Source: Galbula dea
Taxonomy: Eukaryota; Chordata; Aves; Piciformes; Galbulidae
Direction: 5' to 3'
NCBI GenBank assembly: GCA_013399015.1
Contig: VWZX01010081.1
Coordinates: forward strand, 1,718,736-1,782,735
Length of the DNA stretch: 64,000 nt
Positions 37,065-51,340 of the stretch are shown in pieces; position 1 is the stretch's first letter; each line of letters starts with the position of its first letter. The notes beneath the pieces were generated by a model, which saw nothing but the letters and a program-made list of their open reading frames with translations, was not told the origin of the DNA and searched no databases. The position numbers were made by a program, and so were the translations under genes.

Positions 37065-38881
37065 TGCTTTTAGTTAGAATAAACTTCTCAACCCTTAAAT
37101 ATTAATATTTTTACTGCCACACATCTTTGTTTCCTCTTCAGTTTCCTCCTGCTCAAGCTTAGGACTTGAGACTGGGAAATAAAAATGACAAACTGTAAAC
37201 AAGTTTCTGATGTTCAAAGCCATAGAGGAATATTCTTTTTTTTCTTATAAATATCTTTTTTTTGCACTTGAATCATGAGGATTTGATTACTCAGGTCATG
37301 ATCTCAGTTGGTTTTGTTTTCCAGAAGACAGGTCTTGTTACTGATTACCAAAATATCTTGTCTTTTACCAAATATAGCCATAGGTGCTAAGTAAAAATTC
37401 TTGTTAGTGAACTCCATAAACTGCTTTAAAATTGTAACATTGGTTCCAACTTCTGTGATTCTTTCTTAATTAAACTTTAAGAGTCCCCCAGCAGTCTTGT
37501 GCCTGTCCCTTCAGTTGGAATAGCTCAATCAATTCCCAGCCAGCATGCTGCACAGTGCTACAACTGCACACTCATTACTAGATGCCATGTGGGAGGGGGG
37601 AAGGAGATATAGAATATGATTTATGATTTATGATCCTGGAAAATTCATACATAAAAAATGGGCTGAGTTTGTCTTCACAGCTCATTGGAATTTTAAAATA
37701 TTTTTAATTGTTCTCCAATATGAAATGTAAAAGGCAAAACATTTTTTAAAGGAGTCACTTTTGATTAATGTCTTCATACAATTTATTTTTAAACTTGAGA
37801 AAAGGGGAAAAGCATCATTTTACTACTTCTGATTTTCACTTTTCTATTGTGAAATGCATTTTCAGAGTTCATGTTGTAACAAAAGTCTAAAAAGTAATAA
37901 ACAAACAAAAACCCCAATTCCTCCCCCCTCAACAAATACACCAACAGCATTAAATTTTAAAAGGTATAGTATAATATGAAGTAATTTTCCTTGGGAAAAT
38001 TGTTATTTTTCATTTTCATTCCAATAAGAGATTAGGAAAAAATACACATCAGTAAGAAAGAACAACTTCCACCCATAGTCATGCTGCATAATGTGAATTT
38101 TAGGTAGATATTGGGGCTTTTTTAAAAAATAAATTCTATTTTCTGAAGCTCATACAAATAGCTTCTGTTCTGAGTGCTGTTATTTTGTCTAATATTGCTA
38201 AGATTAAGATGACCTTTGATTTTCTACAAATTATATGGCAATGATTTAAGTCCTGCAGTAATCAAGACAATTAGAATAAAAGGGATTTTTTATTAGTTCC
38301 ACATTAGAATTTTTTCAGTGTCTGGCAAAGCAGCTATCATAACCATTAATATAACTTATATTTGTAAGCAGTCATTATTATATTAATATAATATAGGATT
38401 AGAATAATCCAAGGATATCCCAGAAGAAATCTGGACAAAAGCATTTTGTCAATAGTTTAGCAGAGTGCACAAAAGCATCTACAAAATTATATTCCTTAGC
38501 CTTTGGTTCCAGGCTCAATCTACTTATCTAATGACACCAAAATGAAGGGTTTAACTCATAGAATGAACCATCCCTCTATAACAACTATTCCCATAAACAA
38601 ATTGCTGAGAGCTCCTCAACACTACACTGAGTTCAAATAGAAGTGCTGGCAAATCCAAGTATGGTTGATTTGTTTTGTCAGTGAAGAGTTGGAAATAATT
38701 AAATACATAAATAAGGGTGTGTTTATTATTCCAGCATTAATATCTAAAGGTGACTTCTTCCACTACATCTATTGGAAGAATTTGTATAAAGCTGGCACAA
38801 TCCAAGGGGCAGAGATGGACCAGAGATCCAAAGGGCTCCATGCTCAGTGATGGGATGTGTTCAGTTCTGCAAATTAAAATG

Positions 38882-38900
38882 AATAAATAAATAAATAAAT
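38882..38900. repeat. (AATA)n microsatellite
   Basis: Nearly five uninterrupted AATA units on the plus strand. Confidence 0.9.
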
Positions 38901-40679
38901 AGTTTTTTCTACTCTTTTGCCCTCATTTTCCTTTGTTCCTACTGGAACACAGGCTTAACTGAGGGGTTTTTTGTAGCCCTTCATCAATTGTTGGCAGCTT
39001 ATCACCAGCTCCAAGGCAGGATATGGGTTAGCAGAGTATTAGCTCGGTGTCATCTTCACTTGAGACCAAAGAAACATTCAGTCAGCTAATGAAAGTTCCA
39101 GTAGACCTGGCAGTTTATTACAAATCCTGTGCATTCATCAATGGTCCCAACAAGCAGGTACACCCCTGCAGCTCTCTGATCTGCAGTCAGGCATTTCAGG
39201 GATGCACAGAGGATAATGTTCCCTTTAGATCCAACTCTGCTCTTTGCTAATCTCCTGTCAGCCAAATTCTCCTTGCTCTTCTCCATTTTGCTCTGTGTTT
39301 TATTTCAGAAATCCTTAATTAGACACCCAGGCAGGTTACAAAGACATGACATCACTGATGAGTCAGCACTTCAGCTAACAACTGCCAAAGTGTTTTATTT
39401 TTTCTCTTTTTTTTTTTTTTGTTTTAAGTCTCAAACTCAAGAAGTGTCTGGCTCTGCAGCTCACTTTCTGGGTCTTTGAAATGCAAATAAGTCCAGTGGA
39501 CTGAAACTCAATCTGAATTACTCAGAATTGTCAGAACAAGAAAGGCTTTGCAAGTGCAATGCCCTATTTAACAAAAGTTTTGTTAACAGATCAGGGTGGA
39601 AAACATGGAGTTTGTTGCTTGAAAGTCTTTAAAAGGTGTTTATTTAATCACAGTTACCAGATGTTTGTGAGCAAGACTTTGAACACACAGGTAGAAAAGA
39701 GTCCTTAGCTAAAGTACACAAATTGCATCCCTCTTACTGGTTTTTTATGTGGTGTGCTGTAGGTCTGATGATGCAAATGGTGATGAGCTTGAGAAGTTAA
39801 GGGTCAAACACTCAAAACCAGCTTTATTCAGTCATGATTTCTGCAGTTCACATGATGCTTCGGTGGTGCACATGCAAATGAGCTTAGTCCCAGTTAAATC
39901 CCACTTCTACAAGGAGAAGTGAGCAAATTTATGAGAATTCCCTTGACTGAATGCTTCCTTGATAGACTGCTTCCTCCCATGCAATAATTAGTGAGAGTTA
40001 ATTCAACAGAAGAATTTATTCCTGTAAGAATTTTTAGAACCATGGCCCTTCAAAGCCCACACCAACCAGAAATATCCTACAGAGTCATTAACTCTATGAT
40101 TCACCAGGTTTAAATACTATACAAAAATACCCATGTGGACACTTATTCCCAGGCATGTGACATCTGATCTCCTTCTAAATACACCCATGGAATACCCTTA
40201 TTTGCCATGCTGTTACTTTGTTCCTGTGCAGATATGGGGCCACAAACAAGAATCAAACAGAATCCTTTCTATTTCCACATGGATTCACTCAAGAGCTCTT
40301 GGTAAGAACTACCTGACGGAGGATGGAAACAATCAGAAGCCCTACAGTGGCTCCTTCCAGAGCTGAGCTGATGTTGCCCACCAGGCTTTTCTACCTTGCA
40401 TCTCACAGATCAGGAAAGGTTGCTGGGTACCATCTAGTCTCCCACACAATTATATACTTGGGATCTCTAAACACAAGAATTTTCCTACTAACACAGCCAG
40501 GAACTCATTTTCAGATGACGAGAGCAACTCACTGCTTTATGCTGAGGTGAAGCCTCAGGTCAGCAGTTTGCTGCTACAAAACACAGATGAGCTCAGCAAA
40601 GGTCTTGAAGAAAACAGACCTTCTTAGACCTAATTTCAACCACCAGTGAGCAGTTTGTGCCATCATTCTTTCTCACTAG

Positions 40680-40715
40680 CCGACGCCTGTGAGCTCAGCC
40701 ATTTCGCCTCACCCA
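40680..40715 (+). other. Candidate 36-nt micro-exon, unconfirmed
   Basis: The segment has a pyrimidine-rich acceptor on its left (CATTCTTTCTCACTAG ending at 40679) and a consensus donor on its right (GTAAGT at 40716). It holds three CpG in 36 bases, with a fourth CpG 16 bases downstream, in a window that otherwise has very few. Its length is a multiple of three. I do not know any gene it could belong to, and chance pairing of splice signals is common, so this is a candidate only. Confidence 0.2.
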
Positions 40716-43700
40716 GTAAGTTACTTCAGATCGGTGCTGTCAAGAACATAAATAACATTTTTTACTTCAACCCATTGCCATCCCTCCTCCTCCTTTGGAT
40801 TCACAGATTGAGCATCCTGCTGGAATAGCAGAAAGAAATTCATTCCCTTGGTTGTGTCCAAACATTTTTGCACCACCTCATTGACATGGTGCTTGAGGCA
40901 CTCATGGTGCAACCACTGCACTTTTCACATTATCTGGCAATTTAGAAACACAGCTGAGAAACCACTGCATGTATGCTCTATGGCTGCCTGTTTACCCTCA
41001 GCTTCTGTTTGGCTTCTCTCATATATTTGAAAGAAAAAAGAACTTAACCAACAAACCAAAACAAATTCTAGAAATAATGAAAGGCTATACCATGAGATAC
41101 CTGCCCAGAACAGAGTGATTAATTCAAATTAACATAGGGACTTTAGTGGGCCACAGGGACACCATGATTAATGTGAAAGATACTTCATGCTAGAATAACA
41201 AAGTAGACTTACTCAGTTCCATATATTACAGCAATTAGAGAAAAAAAAAATGGGCTGTGCAATATTCCTATGAGTCTAAAGGTACATCTACATCAATCCT
41301 TGATATGCATGTTTTTAACCCACAACTTACTCCCAGTGCTTCCTAACTTTTCCCAGTGGGGTCCTGTCATGCTGAACCAGCAATACCCATCCCTGCAGAC
41401 ACAAGCCAGGCTCCCCTCCCTCCAATAGGTTCCACTTGGTTACATCACACCTTCTTAAAAGAATGTAAAACAACTGTGGAGAAAGTGCAAACAAACAGAA
41501 GCTGCCACATATATGTTCTGGAAATTCCTGTGTGGGAAGCACCACAGTGCACTGAAGAGCTGTCTGTGTAAGTATAATGCCTTGGGATCATGCAAGCAGT
41601 GCCAAAGAAGGAAAATTTCACCTCCCTGGTTAATCTGACTGTGAAAACTTTGTGCAGGCCAAAATGAGATGTTATTAACATTCACTGCTCACAAAGCATG
41701 CCTGTGCATAACCCTGGGATGAAGAATTTCCTACTTCCATGGCTTGACCTGACCAACAACAGAAATAGTAGCCTGCATCTGTGCATTTTCACTTATACAT
41801 GCTTAGAAAGAGACCTCTGTGTCAGGAGTAGCATGACCTGAGGACTGAGGCTATTTAGTATACACAAAATGAACAAATATTCCATGAAAAATTCTACCTG
41901 CCCTCCATATTTGAAAAGACTCTGAAGAACCATGTCCAATCAGGTATTTTTACCATACATATTTAATGAATGAGGAAATGACCTAACTAAAACCCAGAAA
42001 TGCATATTCATAAAGATCAGTTGGTCAATAAAAGCATTCAAATACAATGTTGTCCCCTCTGTCCAAAGACATACCTTTATTTGCCTTAGCACAGTGGAGT
42101 CATTGAGCTGATAAATAACAACAGGTAGCACAGAGACTACTGTTGATGGTATGTGCCAAAAGAAACACCACACTACACTTGGCAGGAACAAAGACAAAAA
42201 CAATAGCTTGCATAATATGGTCTGCAAAACACAATTTACTTCTCCTCTGAAGTAATTAGCAAGTGCATGAACCGTGAACAGAGAAAAAGAGATGTCTCCT
42301 GGTTGTGCATCTCAGACTGGCAGCTGCAGATTGGGAGGGTGAACCTGTTTGGTAGTGACAAGGCAGCAGCAGGAAGCATGGCACTGCTCTGTTGGCAAGG
42401 TTTCATAAAACCACAGGTCTTCCAGAAGGGCAAATGAGCTGTTCTTCTTCCTCTTTCTGCCCCTCCTAAAATCTGCTGTCTGCATCCAAATAGACACATA
42501 GGGACACAAGACAGCTGGGCTGTCAGGGATCCTGCTAACCTAGATCTGTCAAGGTGAGTGTGTGAAAGGCTTCAATTTTCCCTAGACTGGTTGGAGGAAG
42601 AAAATGATGTGCTATGTCCATAGTAAGCTAATGTCACTGGGGAATCAGGAAGCTTTTGGGAATGCTCAATGGTGCATGAAAATACAACATACACAAACTT
42701 CTTATGCATGGCAGGAGGATGCAGCTGTTAGGTTCCCACATGGAGAGGCTGCTATTAAGACATGGGGAAAAATCATGGTTTGGTTTGTTGTGTCAAGGGA
42801 AGAGCCAGGGTTGTCTTGAAATTCACAGGTTTTCTTAGCTGTGGTTCAGGCACCCACCTTGATAACATCAGACTCCCTCAATTGAAGAGTTAGCTATTCC
42901 AGCAGCATTGACTCAGTTTTTCATCTTTCTGTGGCAGAAATAACTTTAAAGCTGTGTACTAGAGATGCTAGCAGCCTTTAAAATGGGGGAATCTCATCTT
43001 TCTCATTTGGACTTTAAAGAGCTGGTGGCATTTTGGTTCAAAGCTGGAGTTCACACACAATCTTCTCAGCTTCTCCCAGAGATCTTACTTCAAATTCTGC
43101 CAATATTTCCTGTAAGAAATCATTGAAGTTAAATTTTTGCATAGTTTTCTAAGATTCATGCACAGACAGAAGCACAGTGGTACATGAACCACTGTAGGAA
43201 GGATAAGGATTTCACAAAACTAAGAATTAAAGAACATCAAATTAAGAACAGGCTACACTGGCAAGTGTTATCCTGCCAGCATGCTCAGCAGATGTCTTTT
43301 CCAGGTAAACCAAGTCAATACAAGGATGAATTAAGAGAATACTTAAAGAAAGAAACAGGTGTTTCCAAAATGGATGGGCCATTAACAGCAAGGAATTGAA
43401 TCTTTCTGTTTAAGAAGTGCCATTGAATTCAAGAGGCTGCACATACTTCTGAAACCAACACATGCTTTTGACAGACACCAGATAAGGTGATGGAGGAGCA
43501 GCACAATTCTGAGCAGTAAAGAAAGCATTAGTTTACAACAAGAACTGAAAATACAAACTGAGGCTCAAACATTTTTAACATGGTCAAATTTTTCTCCAAA
43601 GCAATGAAAAGCTTAGGTGGAAATGAGTGAGTCACCCATCTTGGTGTTGCTTCATAAATAGATAAAGTCTCCCTTCCTTAGGTTTGGTCTGGGGAAAATG

Positions 43701-43808
43701 ACCTCTGGATTGGATCATCAGAGGTCTGAGGGGAAGGAGTTGTAGTCATGTTGATCTGCCCTAAATCCTCATTTGCTGTCTACCACTTATGCTGAGGAAT
43801 CTATACAC

Positions 43809-43820
43809 ATATATATATAT
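43809..43820. repeat. (AT)6 microsatellite
   Basis: Six AT dinucleotides. Confidence 0.85.
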
Positions 43821-44763
43821 CTGTAAAGAGTTTGGGTTCAAATTCAGTATCCTTCCAGTCCTTTAACTTTGCTCCTACAGAAGCAGCAAGAAAATCTACA
43901 TCAAGAGTAATCCTCTTTGTTCAATAGTTTTGACATCCTCCAGACCAATAAATGAAGTGTGACAAAGATTTGTTACAGTCTAATAAACTCCTATAGGGAA
44001 ATAAGAGAAACCACATGATAACTTGGCTAAAGCAGTTGCTGAATCACCCACATGAGGCACATGGGAACAGATAGATGGAGAACATTATCTTTCAGCTGTA
44101 TTCAAATCCAGCCAGTGTTATAGATCCTTTTCTGCTGCCTTGAGAACATCTTATTGCATGGGAGCAACCTTCAGATAAAGCCTCAGTGGTATCTACAGGC
44201 AGCAATTATCCATCTAGTTGTAATGAATGGGGACAGAGGATGCATCACAGCTAACACAGAGCTTAGATCAGCTTCTCCTTGATTTATAGGAAAACATTCA
44301 ATCTGGTGGGGGCATATTTGTGCCTGTGAGATCCCAAGAGTAGATAAAGCAAAAAACCCCAGAACCTCATGAACTTCATTCATATTGTGAGCCTTGATAC
44401 CCCTAATATAGAAGTCCCAAGGCTGACCTGAGCTATTTGACTATTTTTCCTTGACCTTACCCCATCTGCTATCTACCTCTGTACTACATTGCTAAAAGCA
44501 CATTAGTCACTTCTTATCCTAGATTTTTTTCTTTGGCTTCCACTGCCATATATTAGATTATCTCCCTACTTAACTAAAATTGGCACTCCAAATATTTCTG
44601 TTGCCTTTGATTTTGCTTTGGCATTAATTATGCCCTGTTTTCATCTTTAATTTGGATTATGGCTGTACATTTGCAAAACTGCTTTGCTGGGAATGCATGC
44701 AAGTACATATTGCCAGCAACTGTTCTCAAATTATGCCTCCTGGAAAAGCTCCCATGCCAGGGA

Positions 44764-44787
44764 AAAATAAATAAATAAATAAATAAA
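44764..44787. repeat. (AAAT)n microsatellite
   Basis: About five uninterrupted AAAT units. Confidence 0.9.
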
Positions 44788-47700
44788 AACATTACAAAGT
44801 TTGAAAGGGATGCATAGAACTTTCAAGACCTCTTGCTAATTAAAACTAAATTATTTGTATTAAGCCTTTGGAATATGAGGTGAATATATGCAGCCTCAGA
44901 AGATTATTTCCCTGTAAAGTTTGTCAATATATCAAGGTATTTCTCTGCTATTTCCCAATATTTCTCCAGTATTTCTCCATTTCTTTGCAGGCCTCTGTTG
45001 ATTATAGTTGTAAAATATAAATTAGCTCACAATTCTCTTGAAGACAGTGTTAGGGCTAAATCTACAGTGCTCTTCCCAATACACTTGAAAAAGAGAGAAG
45101 TGAGGATTTTAGAGATATAACACATACTAATGGTCTGTGCTATGTGATATTTCACAGGCATTTTACCCAAAATAAAAATGATTCTTTTAGCCAAACTTTA
45201 GCTTTTGAATCTGTAATCACTGATAAGCAGATGTTCCCCTGATATAAAATGACATTGTTCCAATGACATTGATACAGAATAAAACAAAAGGCTTTCTATC
45301 TCTTATCTTCTGACCTGCTTGAACCATTTTGCTTTAAATAACTGCTTTCAAGAGCTAAAATAATCACAGAGTGAAGCTGACTTTCAGCACATTTTTTTGG
45401 ATGAATCCAAAATCTGACTCTTTGTTGTCATTTCCACTGGTTATGCATAGGGACCAGAAGAAAGGGAGTTTCCCTTGTACAAACTAGCCCTCTACAACTA
45501 GAGCATTACTTGTAATCTTACAACTAAATATTTTGGGGCAGTGCCAGAATGATGTTCTGGTCTGCCTGGGTTGACTTAGGGTCACACTTTTGTTTACAGA
45601 TCATTCCTCTATAATCTCTAGATATTGGTTCATTACTGGAACTGAAGATGTTCTATTTTATCACTTGAAAGAAGTTGAATACAAAACTGCAACCTCCACA
45701 ACTCTGCTTTGTTAGCAGTCTACCAGCACCAAAAAACTCTCTTTAGTCTGATAAATATCAGTGAAAACCTCTATTTGTGTTGGGAATTAAATAGACAATG
45801 AGGAACATGACCACTAGAAATTAGTTTGTGTCTTACCTCCAGCATCCACTTACCCTTTTCCTAAGAAATACTTAGCTAGTGTGAAAAATGCTCACAGAAA
45901 TGATACACACTTGAAAAAGAAAACCAAAAAAAAGCACAGATTTTTATCCTTGCAGCTGGCAAGGAAGAAATTATTGTGAGCCATTATGTCTTGGAGAATT
46001 GGGAATACCTTGTGCAAGGGTAATGGTGCCAGTGATGCTGCTGATCCTTTGGGGAGCAGTGACCTTTACAAAGAGAAGCAGCATCCAGCATCTTCCTTCC
46101 CTACTCAAAAGCACTAATCTGCAAAGACAGAGGAGAGGTGCAGAGTCCATAAGCATCTGGGACCAGTTACTAAGAAGGTGGCCCATGAATATGAAAATCC
46201 ACAGCACAGAGCACTAGGCATCTCTCTGGCAGGCAGTGTGACTAGGAGCTACGCCCTTCCACTACAGAACATATAGATATATATAATTTTGGGGGTTTTT
46301 TTCACTCCATCAGAATTTGTGCTTGTGCTCAGAGCATTCATCAGCCAGCTCTAAAGGCATAACAATAGCTGGTCAAGGACAGAGCATACAATGCCTTTTC
46401 ACAAGGGGCACAGGCAATCAAGAGATTTCACACATATTTGTGCTGCCTGAGAAACATCCTTAATGTGTGGGGACACAGACAAGGGTAAGAGCAAGAAAGA
46501 TAAATTATCTTGCTCCTAGCTACAGTCAGCCTGTGGATAGAAGCAGATTGACACAGTTGAGTACAAGCACCATGAGCCAGAGACTGTAAATACCTGTTAG
46601 AGTGCAAGCTGGGCTGAGCAAGGAAAAATGTCTCTCTCCTTCTTCATAACCCTTCTGCTCATCTTTTATCTGTCTCTCCTGGTAATTTTATCATCCTTTT
46701 CAGAGAGCAGAGAGGGGATGGAAAGGGTAAGTGGCATTTCTAACCTCGACCCTAGATATTAAAGGTGAGGTATTTAAATCTTCAAGATAGATTTAAGAGT
46801 CATCAGCCTCTGGAGACAAGCTTTTGGATGAGCAGCTCTAAAAACTCTTCAGGAATTACAGCTAATGCAACTCATACAAAGCCTCCCAGTAATCCCATTT
46901 TTTGTACATTTGCAAAAATGGATTGAGGAAGCTGAGAAACATTCAGCCCCTCTGAAATCTCATAGCTTATGTGGCTACTGCTGCAGACTTCAGCTATTTA
47001 CAATACCTGGTGCAGATCCTACAGAAAGATTTAGAGCTGAGAAGAAATGCATAAGGAAAGGTTAAAAATGTCTTTGAAAGATTCCTACCTGCCCTCTTCC
47101 TAAATCCTTCTGCATTTTCTGCCTATGTTGTAAAACTATTTCTCTGAGATGGCTGAGACTTTTCTAGAGGCTACTACATCCTGAGACAAGGCTGCATTTG
47201 CTGGATTCAGGTCTGGCACCACACTCATTGTTCCTGAGAAGATTAAGACACCAGGAACTGGCCAGATACAGCTAAGGAGACAGGGGCCAACCTTTAGGTT
47301 TTGTGGTATCCTTAGCATGCCAGTGTAGCATAAGTATTTTCAATCTGACCTAGGATGTAGCTCTGTGCTGGTTTTAGATGATGGTCCCTGCAGATGTCAC
47401 CCCTTTACATAGCTTTAACATTGCCTTATGAGAACCCAGAAGTCATGAAAGGTCACCACCAAGCTGACAGTGCCACTGTGCTCTGGTGTACCAAAGGATC
47501 TGGCTTTCCTCATCCTTTAAACTACAGAATAGGATACTCACAAACTGTGTGTGCAAGTTTCCCTTCATGGAAACAAGGTGAGGGGGAGGAAAGCTGCTGA
47601 GCATCTAAGCCTTGGCCTGTCATTTGCAGGACACAACTAGGGCATGGACATCTGGAAACATTTCCATTAATTTATATATAACCAGAGGTAGGTAGAGCTG

Positions 47701-49830
47701 TAGCTGTATTTCACCTAATTTTGGGGTGCATGTGGGAACATCCCAGAGAATCATTCAAAAGAAAGCCTCAGCTCCACAAGCAGATGTGGTCCAGACCTTA
47801 CTCTAAGTGTGTGTAATGGACAGGAAAAGTGGGAGTCTTGCTGTAAGAGTTGCCAGGCACTTTGTCCTCTCACATTCCTGTGCTAGAAAAGACATGGGAG
47901 AGCTCTTTGTACTGGACAATTGATATTCTAAAATCCTGACTGTGTCCAAGAACAGCACAGTGATCATCTGGACATATGACCATATGGCAAGTCATATGTG
48001 CCAGGTGAAGGTCCCAGGAGAGGAGTTTCCACCTTCAGAATATTACTGCTAATCACTTTCCTCCAGATTGCCAGAGGCAAGACACAGGATCTCATCAGGC
48101 TCATGCAGAGGTCTATAAAAGGAACTAGCATGCTCTGTACATAGCAAATGTAGTACAATATTGAAATATGAACAAAAATAGAATACATTGGAATGATAAT
48201 GTATTTTGAAATACAGCAGTAATACTCTTTGATGGTCTCCAGTTGAATATTCTTGTTTTGTTTCACTTCAATTTTTGCATTTTGTTTGTTGGGGTTTTTT
48301 TTCACTTTGACTTGGAACTTTTTTTCATCTACAAAGAGTTTACCACAAAACAGGGGAAAAAACAATGTTGCTCATCAGTCAAAAGCAAACACTTTGCATT
48401 TAACATGGAAACACAACTCCTGAGAACAGCATGAATCCCTGATCAAAAGAGGAACTTCATTGTTTTTCAAAATCAAATATTAGTGATTACTGTAAGTATC
48501 ACTTGTAAATATCATCTACATGAGTGCTTGAGGAGCCCATTGAACTCAGGATCTGTCCACAAAAGCAGCTATGCTAATAACCATAAATCAGACTAGAGTT
48601 TACTGAACGTTAAGACTGCTGAACATTAAAGAAGAAACTTGGAAATTCCAACACAGCTGATCACCCTCTAGATGAGTCAGTGAATAAAATCATCCCTGAA
48701 GTGTTCAAATTCATGTAGTGTTGAATCACATTTTTCATCTCTGATTGAAAAGCAGAATGACTTCATGTTATCTTAGTTTTATCTCCACAGAGAGCTAAAG
48801 ACAGCTACTGTCATCTTGTATGCCAGGTCTGTCACACATGGGACATCTTGCACTGGGAGCCTAAGAGTATTGCAATTTTTAAGTACAGTCTTCTCAAAAG
48901 CCAGCTACAAGCTCTGAAAAATTCTTACCAAAAGTGGAAATAAGAAAATCATTTGTAAAGTTGCAGGTCAGATGGAAAGGTAGTCACCTTTGCTGTTTCA
49001 TTTCTAGGGAGAAGAAAAAAAAATCATATCAAAAAGAAATAAAAATCATAGTCAAAACTCCTATTCAAAGAGTTCATGATTAAAAACACAATTGAGCCAA
49101 AACATCTGCTTGCTGTAATTAAAAGTTAAGGCAGAGAACTCATTGCTTTTGAAGCAGTTCTTATTTTCTGCTAGAATCCATAGATACCATGTTACTAACA
49201 GCTTAAGGAGCCCCTGATAGACATATGCAATTAATATAGTGCTGGGCTAACTGTAAAGCACAAACAAACGTATTTTACTTATGAAAACAGGTGAGTGACA
49301 ATACTTTTAATAAATAAATACTACTTTATTTATTTACTTATAATACTACTGCATTGCTACATTTTCATTACCTGGAATCAAGGCCCATAAATGAGAGAAA
49401 AAAATTAAGTGGTGTCTGAAAAGCAATCACCCCACCCCTCCTTTGCCTTTGTTGTTCTCTGTGAAGAGAAAAGCCCCAATATTCAGGTTCAGACTTTGAG
49501 TGAACAATTCCATCAACTTGGGTGTAATTCCCCAACAACAGGAGCCTTCAGGAATTTCCCAGGGCCAGAGTTCAGCACAGTTGGGGGAGGGCCATAAGGT
49601 GGACTTTGTTTACATGATCCCCCAAAATAGCTATGCCTGACCCAGCTAGCAGCCTAACCTAGAGCAGGCTTGGTGCTACTGAATAAGCCCATAAGTAAAA
49701 GGATTGGACAAATGAAACCTTCATTTTTTTATGCTGGAGGATGAGTGTCAAAAACAATGCCTTTGCCATTAAAAATGAATTGTCTGAAGCAGTAGATGAC
49801 ATTAAAACACGAATTTACAGCTGAGTCTTT

Positions 49831-49972
49831 CAAGGTGCTGAACCATATGGCTCTAATCCACAGAGGCATTAATGCATGTACTTAAACTTTGTACGTGTGT
49901 AGTCTTATTGATGTAAGCACTTTGCTAAAAGGGGCCAGATTACAAAGCCTCTTTGAGGATCTAGCCCTCAAC
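49831..49972 (+). mobile_element. Ancient amniote fold-back repeat, partial
   Basis: ATGTACTTAAACTTTGTACG, then TGTGTAGTCTTATTGATG, TAAGCACTTTGCTAAAAGG and GGCCAGATTACAAAGCC, with GAGGATCTAGCCCT near the end. The words match a repeat widespread in turtle and crocodilian genomes, in which TTAAGTGCTTTGCTGAATC-GGGGCC closes one arm. The order of words agrees with that consensus, with a deletion in the middle. It is very diverged; the family name is not assigned. Confidence 0.5.
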
Positions 49973-50106
49973 AGTGAAAAGTAGTTTAGGCCAAAGACAT
50001 GAGAGTGGGCTGGAGCCCACATGTGTTATTTGCATTTTGAAAGAAAGCATTCTAATAATTTAATCACTTTTGAAAACCATTGTACAGAGACTATCCCTAG
50101 TCATTC

Positions 50107-50310
50107 TGAGGAGCTAAGTCCTCTTAAATTCTAATTCTCACCCTTCCACTTATTCACAAAATAGCTTTAAGAAATCTCTTGCCATGTCTCAGCTTTTCCA
50201 TCTCCACAATACCTACCTCAAAGTGCTATTGTGCATGTCATTAAATAATGCTGGTAAAGCACTCTGAAGATCTGCACTGGTATATATAGTCTAAGAGAAA
50301 CCATTATTGC
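50107..50310 (+). mobile_element. MIR-type tRNA-derived SINE
   Basis: The order of blocks is that of amniote MIR elements: an eroded box-B-like TCTAATTCTCACCC, CTTCCACTTATT, then TCTCAGCTTTTCCATCTCC, ACAATACCTACCTCAAAG, and ATTAAATAATGCTGG followed by TAAAGCACTCTGAAGATC. The last parts correspond to the conserved MIR core and its LINE-2-like tail. The copy lacks its tRNA head and is heavily mutated, as expected for a family that predates birds. Confidence 0.75.
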
Positions 50311-51340
50311 AGTGTTAGTACCATATGAAGTTTGATACAAATCCATGAACTATACCATTGGTTACAATTCTTTAAACACAATCTCCAGCATAAAGACATT
50401 AAGTTTAAGAAATAGTTGACTACTTTAGAACATAGTTCTGTAAAACCTTTATTCTTATAGCTATGTTATATTCAAATGTCAGAGTACATCCAAACCCCTA
50501 CTTTTATTTTAAGCTTGGCTGATTTATTGATGGCTGTGCTTAATTTTTAAAACATTTTCTCCTTTAGATATTAGTCTTCTGTCAACCTTTCTAATGTACA
50601 CAGTCTGGAGTCACAGCATTCATCTTAAGCAGCTTAGCATTAATGTTTAATTCTGCAGTCTTTACCCTGGCTGTGCAGAACAATTTGATAGTTTATGTCT
50701 TTTGCAATCAGTAGCTAACGTAATATGATAGTAAGTTGCCAGTCTCTCCCACTCTATTTCCACTGGGGTTTTTTCTCCCCTGTATTTTCTATCTGGTTTA
50801 ATACCCATAGTTTTTCAATAGCAGGGTCTTTTGAAACCCAGCAATGGAAATATTGACATACACAGGCTTTCTGTCCCATCTTTGGATGCTGGAATTCATG
50901 AGATGCTTTTGAATCGGATTGCTCAAGAGCCTGTGGACTTGATCTGACAACCTGCTTCTGTGGGTCATTCTTTTGCCACCAAAGCCTTTAGTTGTTAGTG
51001 TTCTGAGTAGTTCCTTTCTCACAGAGCAGACCTCCTCACAAGTATTATTTTTGTTTTGATGAGCAGAAACAATTTCTTAACCTTCTCTTGTGCTCCACAT
51101 ATGGCAAAATAAAACATGGGGTGCATCATGCACTGACACCTGCTCCCCAGGGGAGGTCAAGTTGGCTTAAATGCCCTGCATTTCTTCACTTTTCATGTCT
51201 TCCTTTATAAATATTATATATATGTATTTCTTACAGACCCCAGGTTTTGCTATCTGCTAGAATCCACACCCAGGCAAGACCCTTTTTACTCTAGAAGAGT
51301 TTTCAGGCTGCTGCTCTGAACTATGTGGAGATGGGGTAGG

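Larger units (their letters stand above)
37065..49830. other. Nearly 13 kb of unique sequence; no gene seen
   Basis: The longest interval without a recognised CR1. It holds simple repeats at 38882-38900, 43809-43820 and 44764-44787 and a splice-flanked 36-nt candidate at 40680-40715 (listed). Open frames of 95-133 codons (42236, 41940, 47964 and others) overlap on both strands and show no domains. Confidence 0.5.

Noticed and set aside
39750..40100. A possible solo LTR of an endogenous retrovirus
   Set aside because: A phrase like CCAGCTTTATTCAG suggested one, but no matching ends, target-site duplication or polyadenylation layout could be seen.
47964..48365. A 133-codon minus-strand open frame rich in Lys, Asn and Ile
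   Set aside because: Low-complexity AT-driven composition and no recognisable domain.
49309..49334. A perfect 10-bp inverted repeat with 6-nt loop
   Set aside because: Both arms are made of AAAT/ATTT simple-repeat words, so it is a by-product of low complexity.
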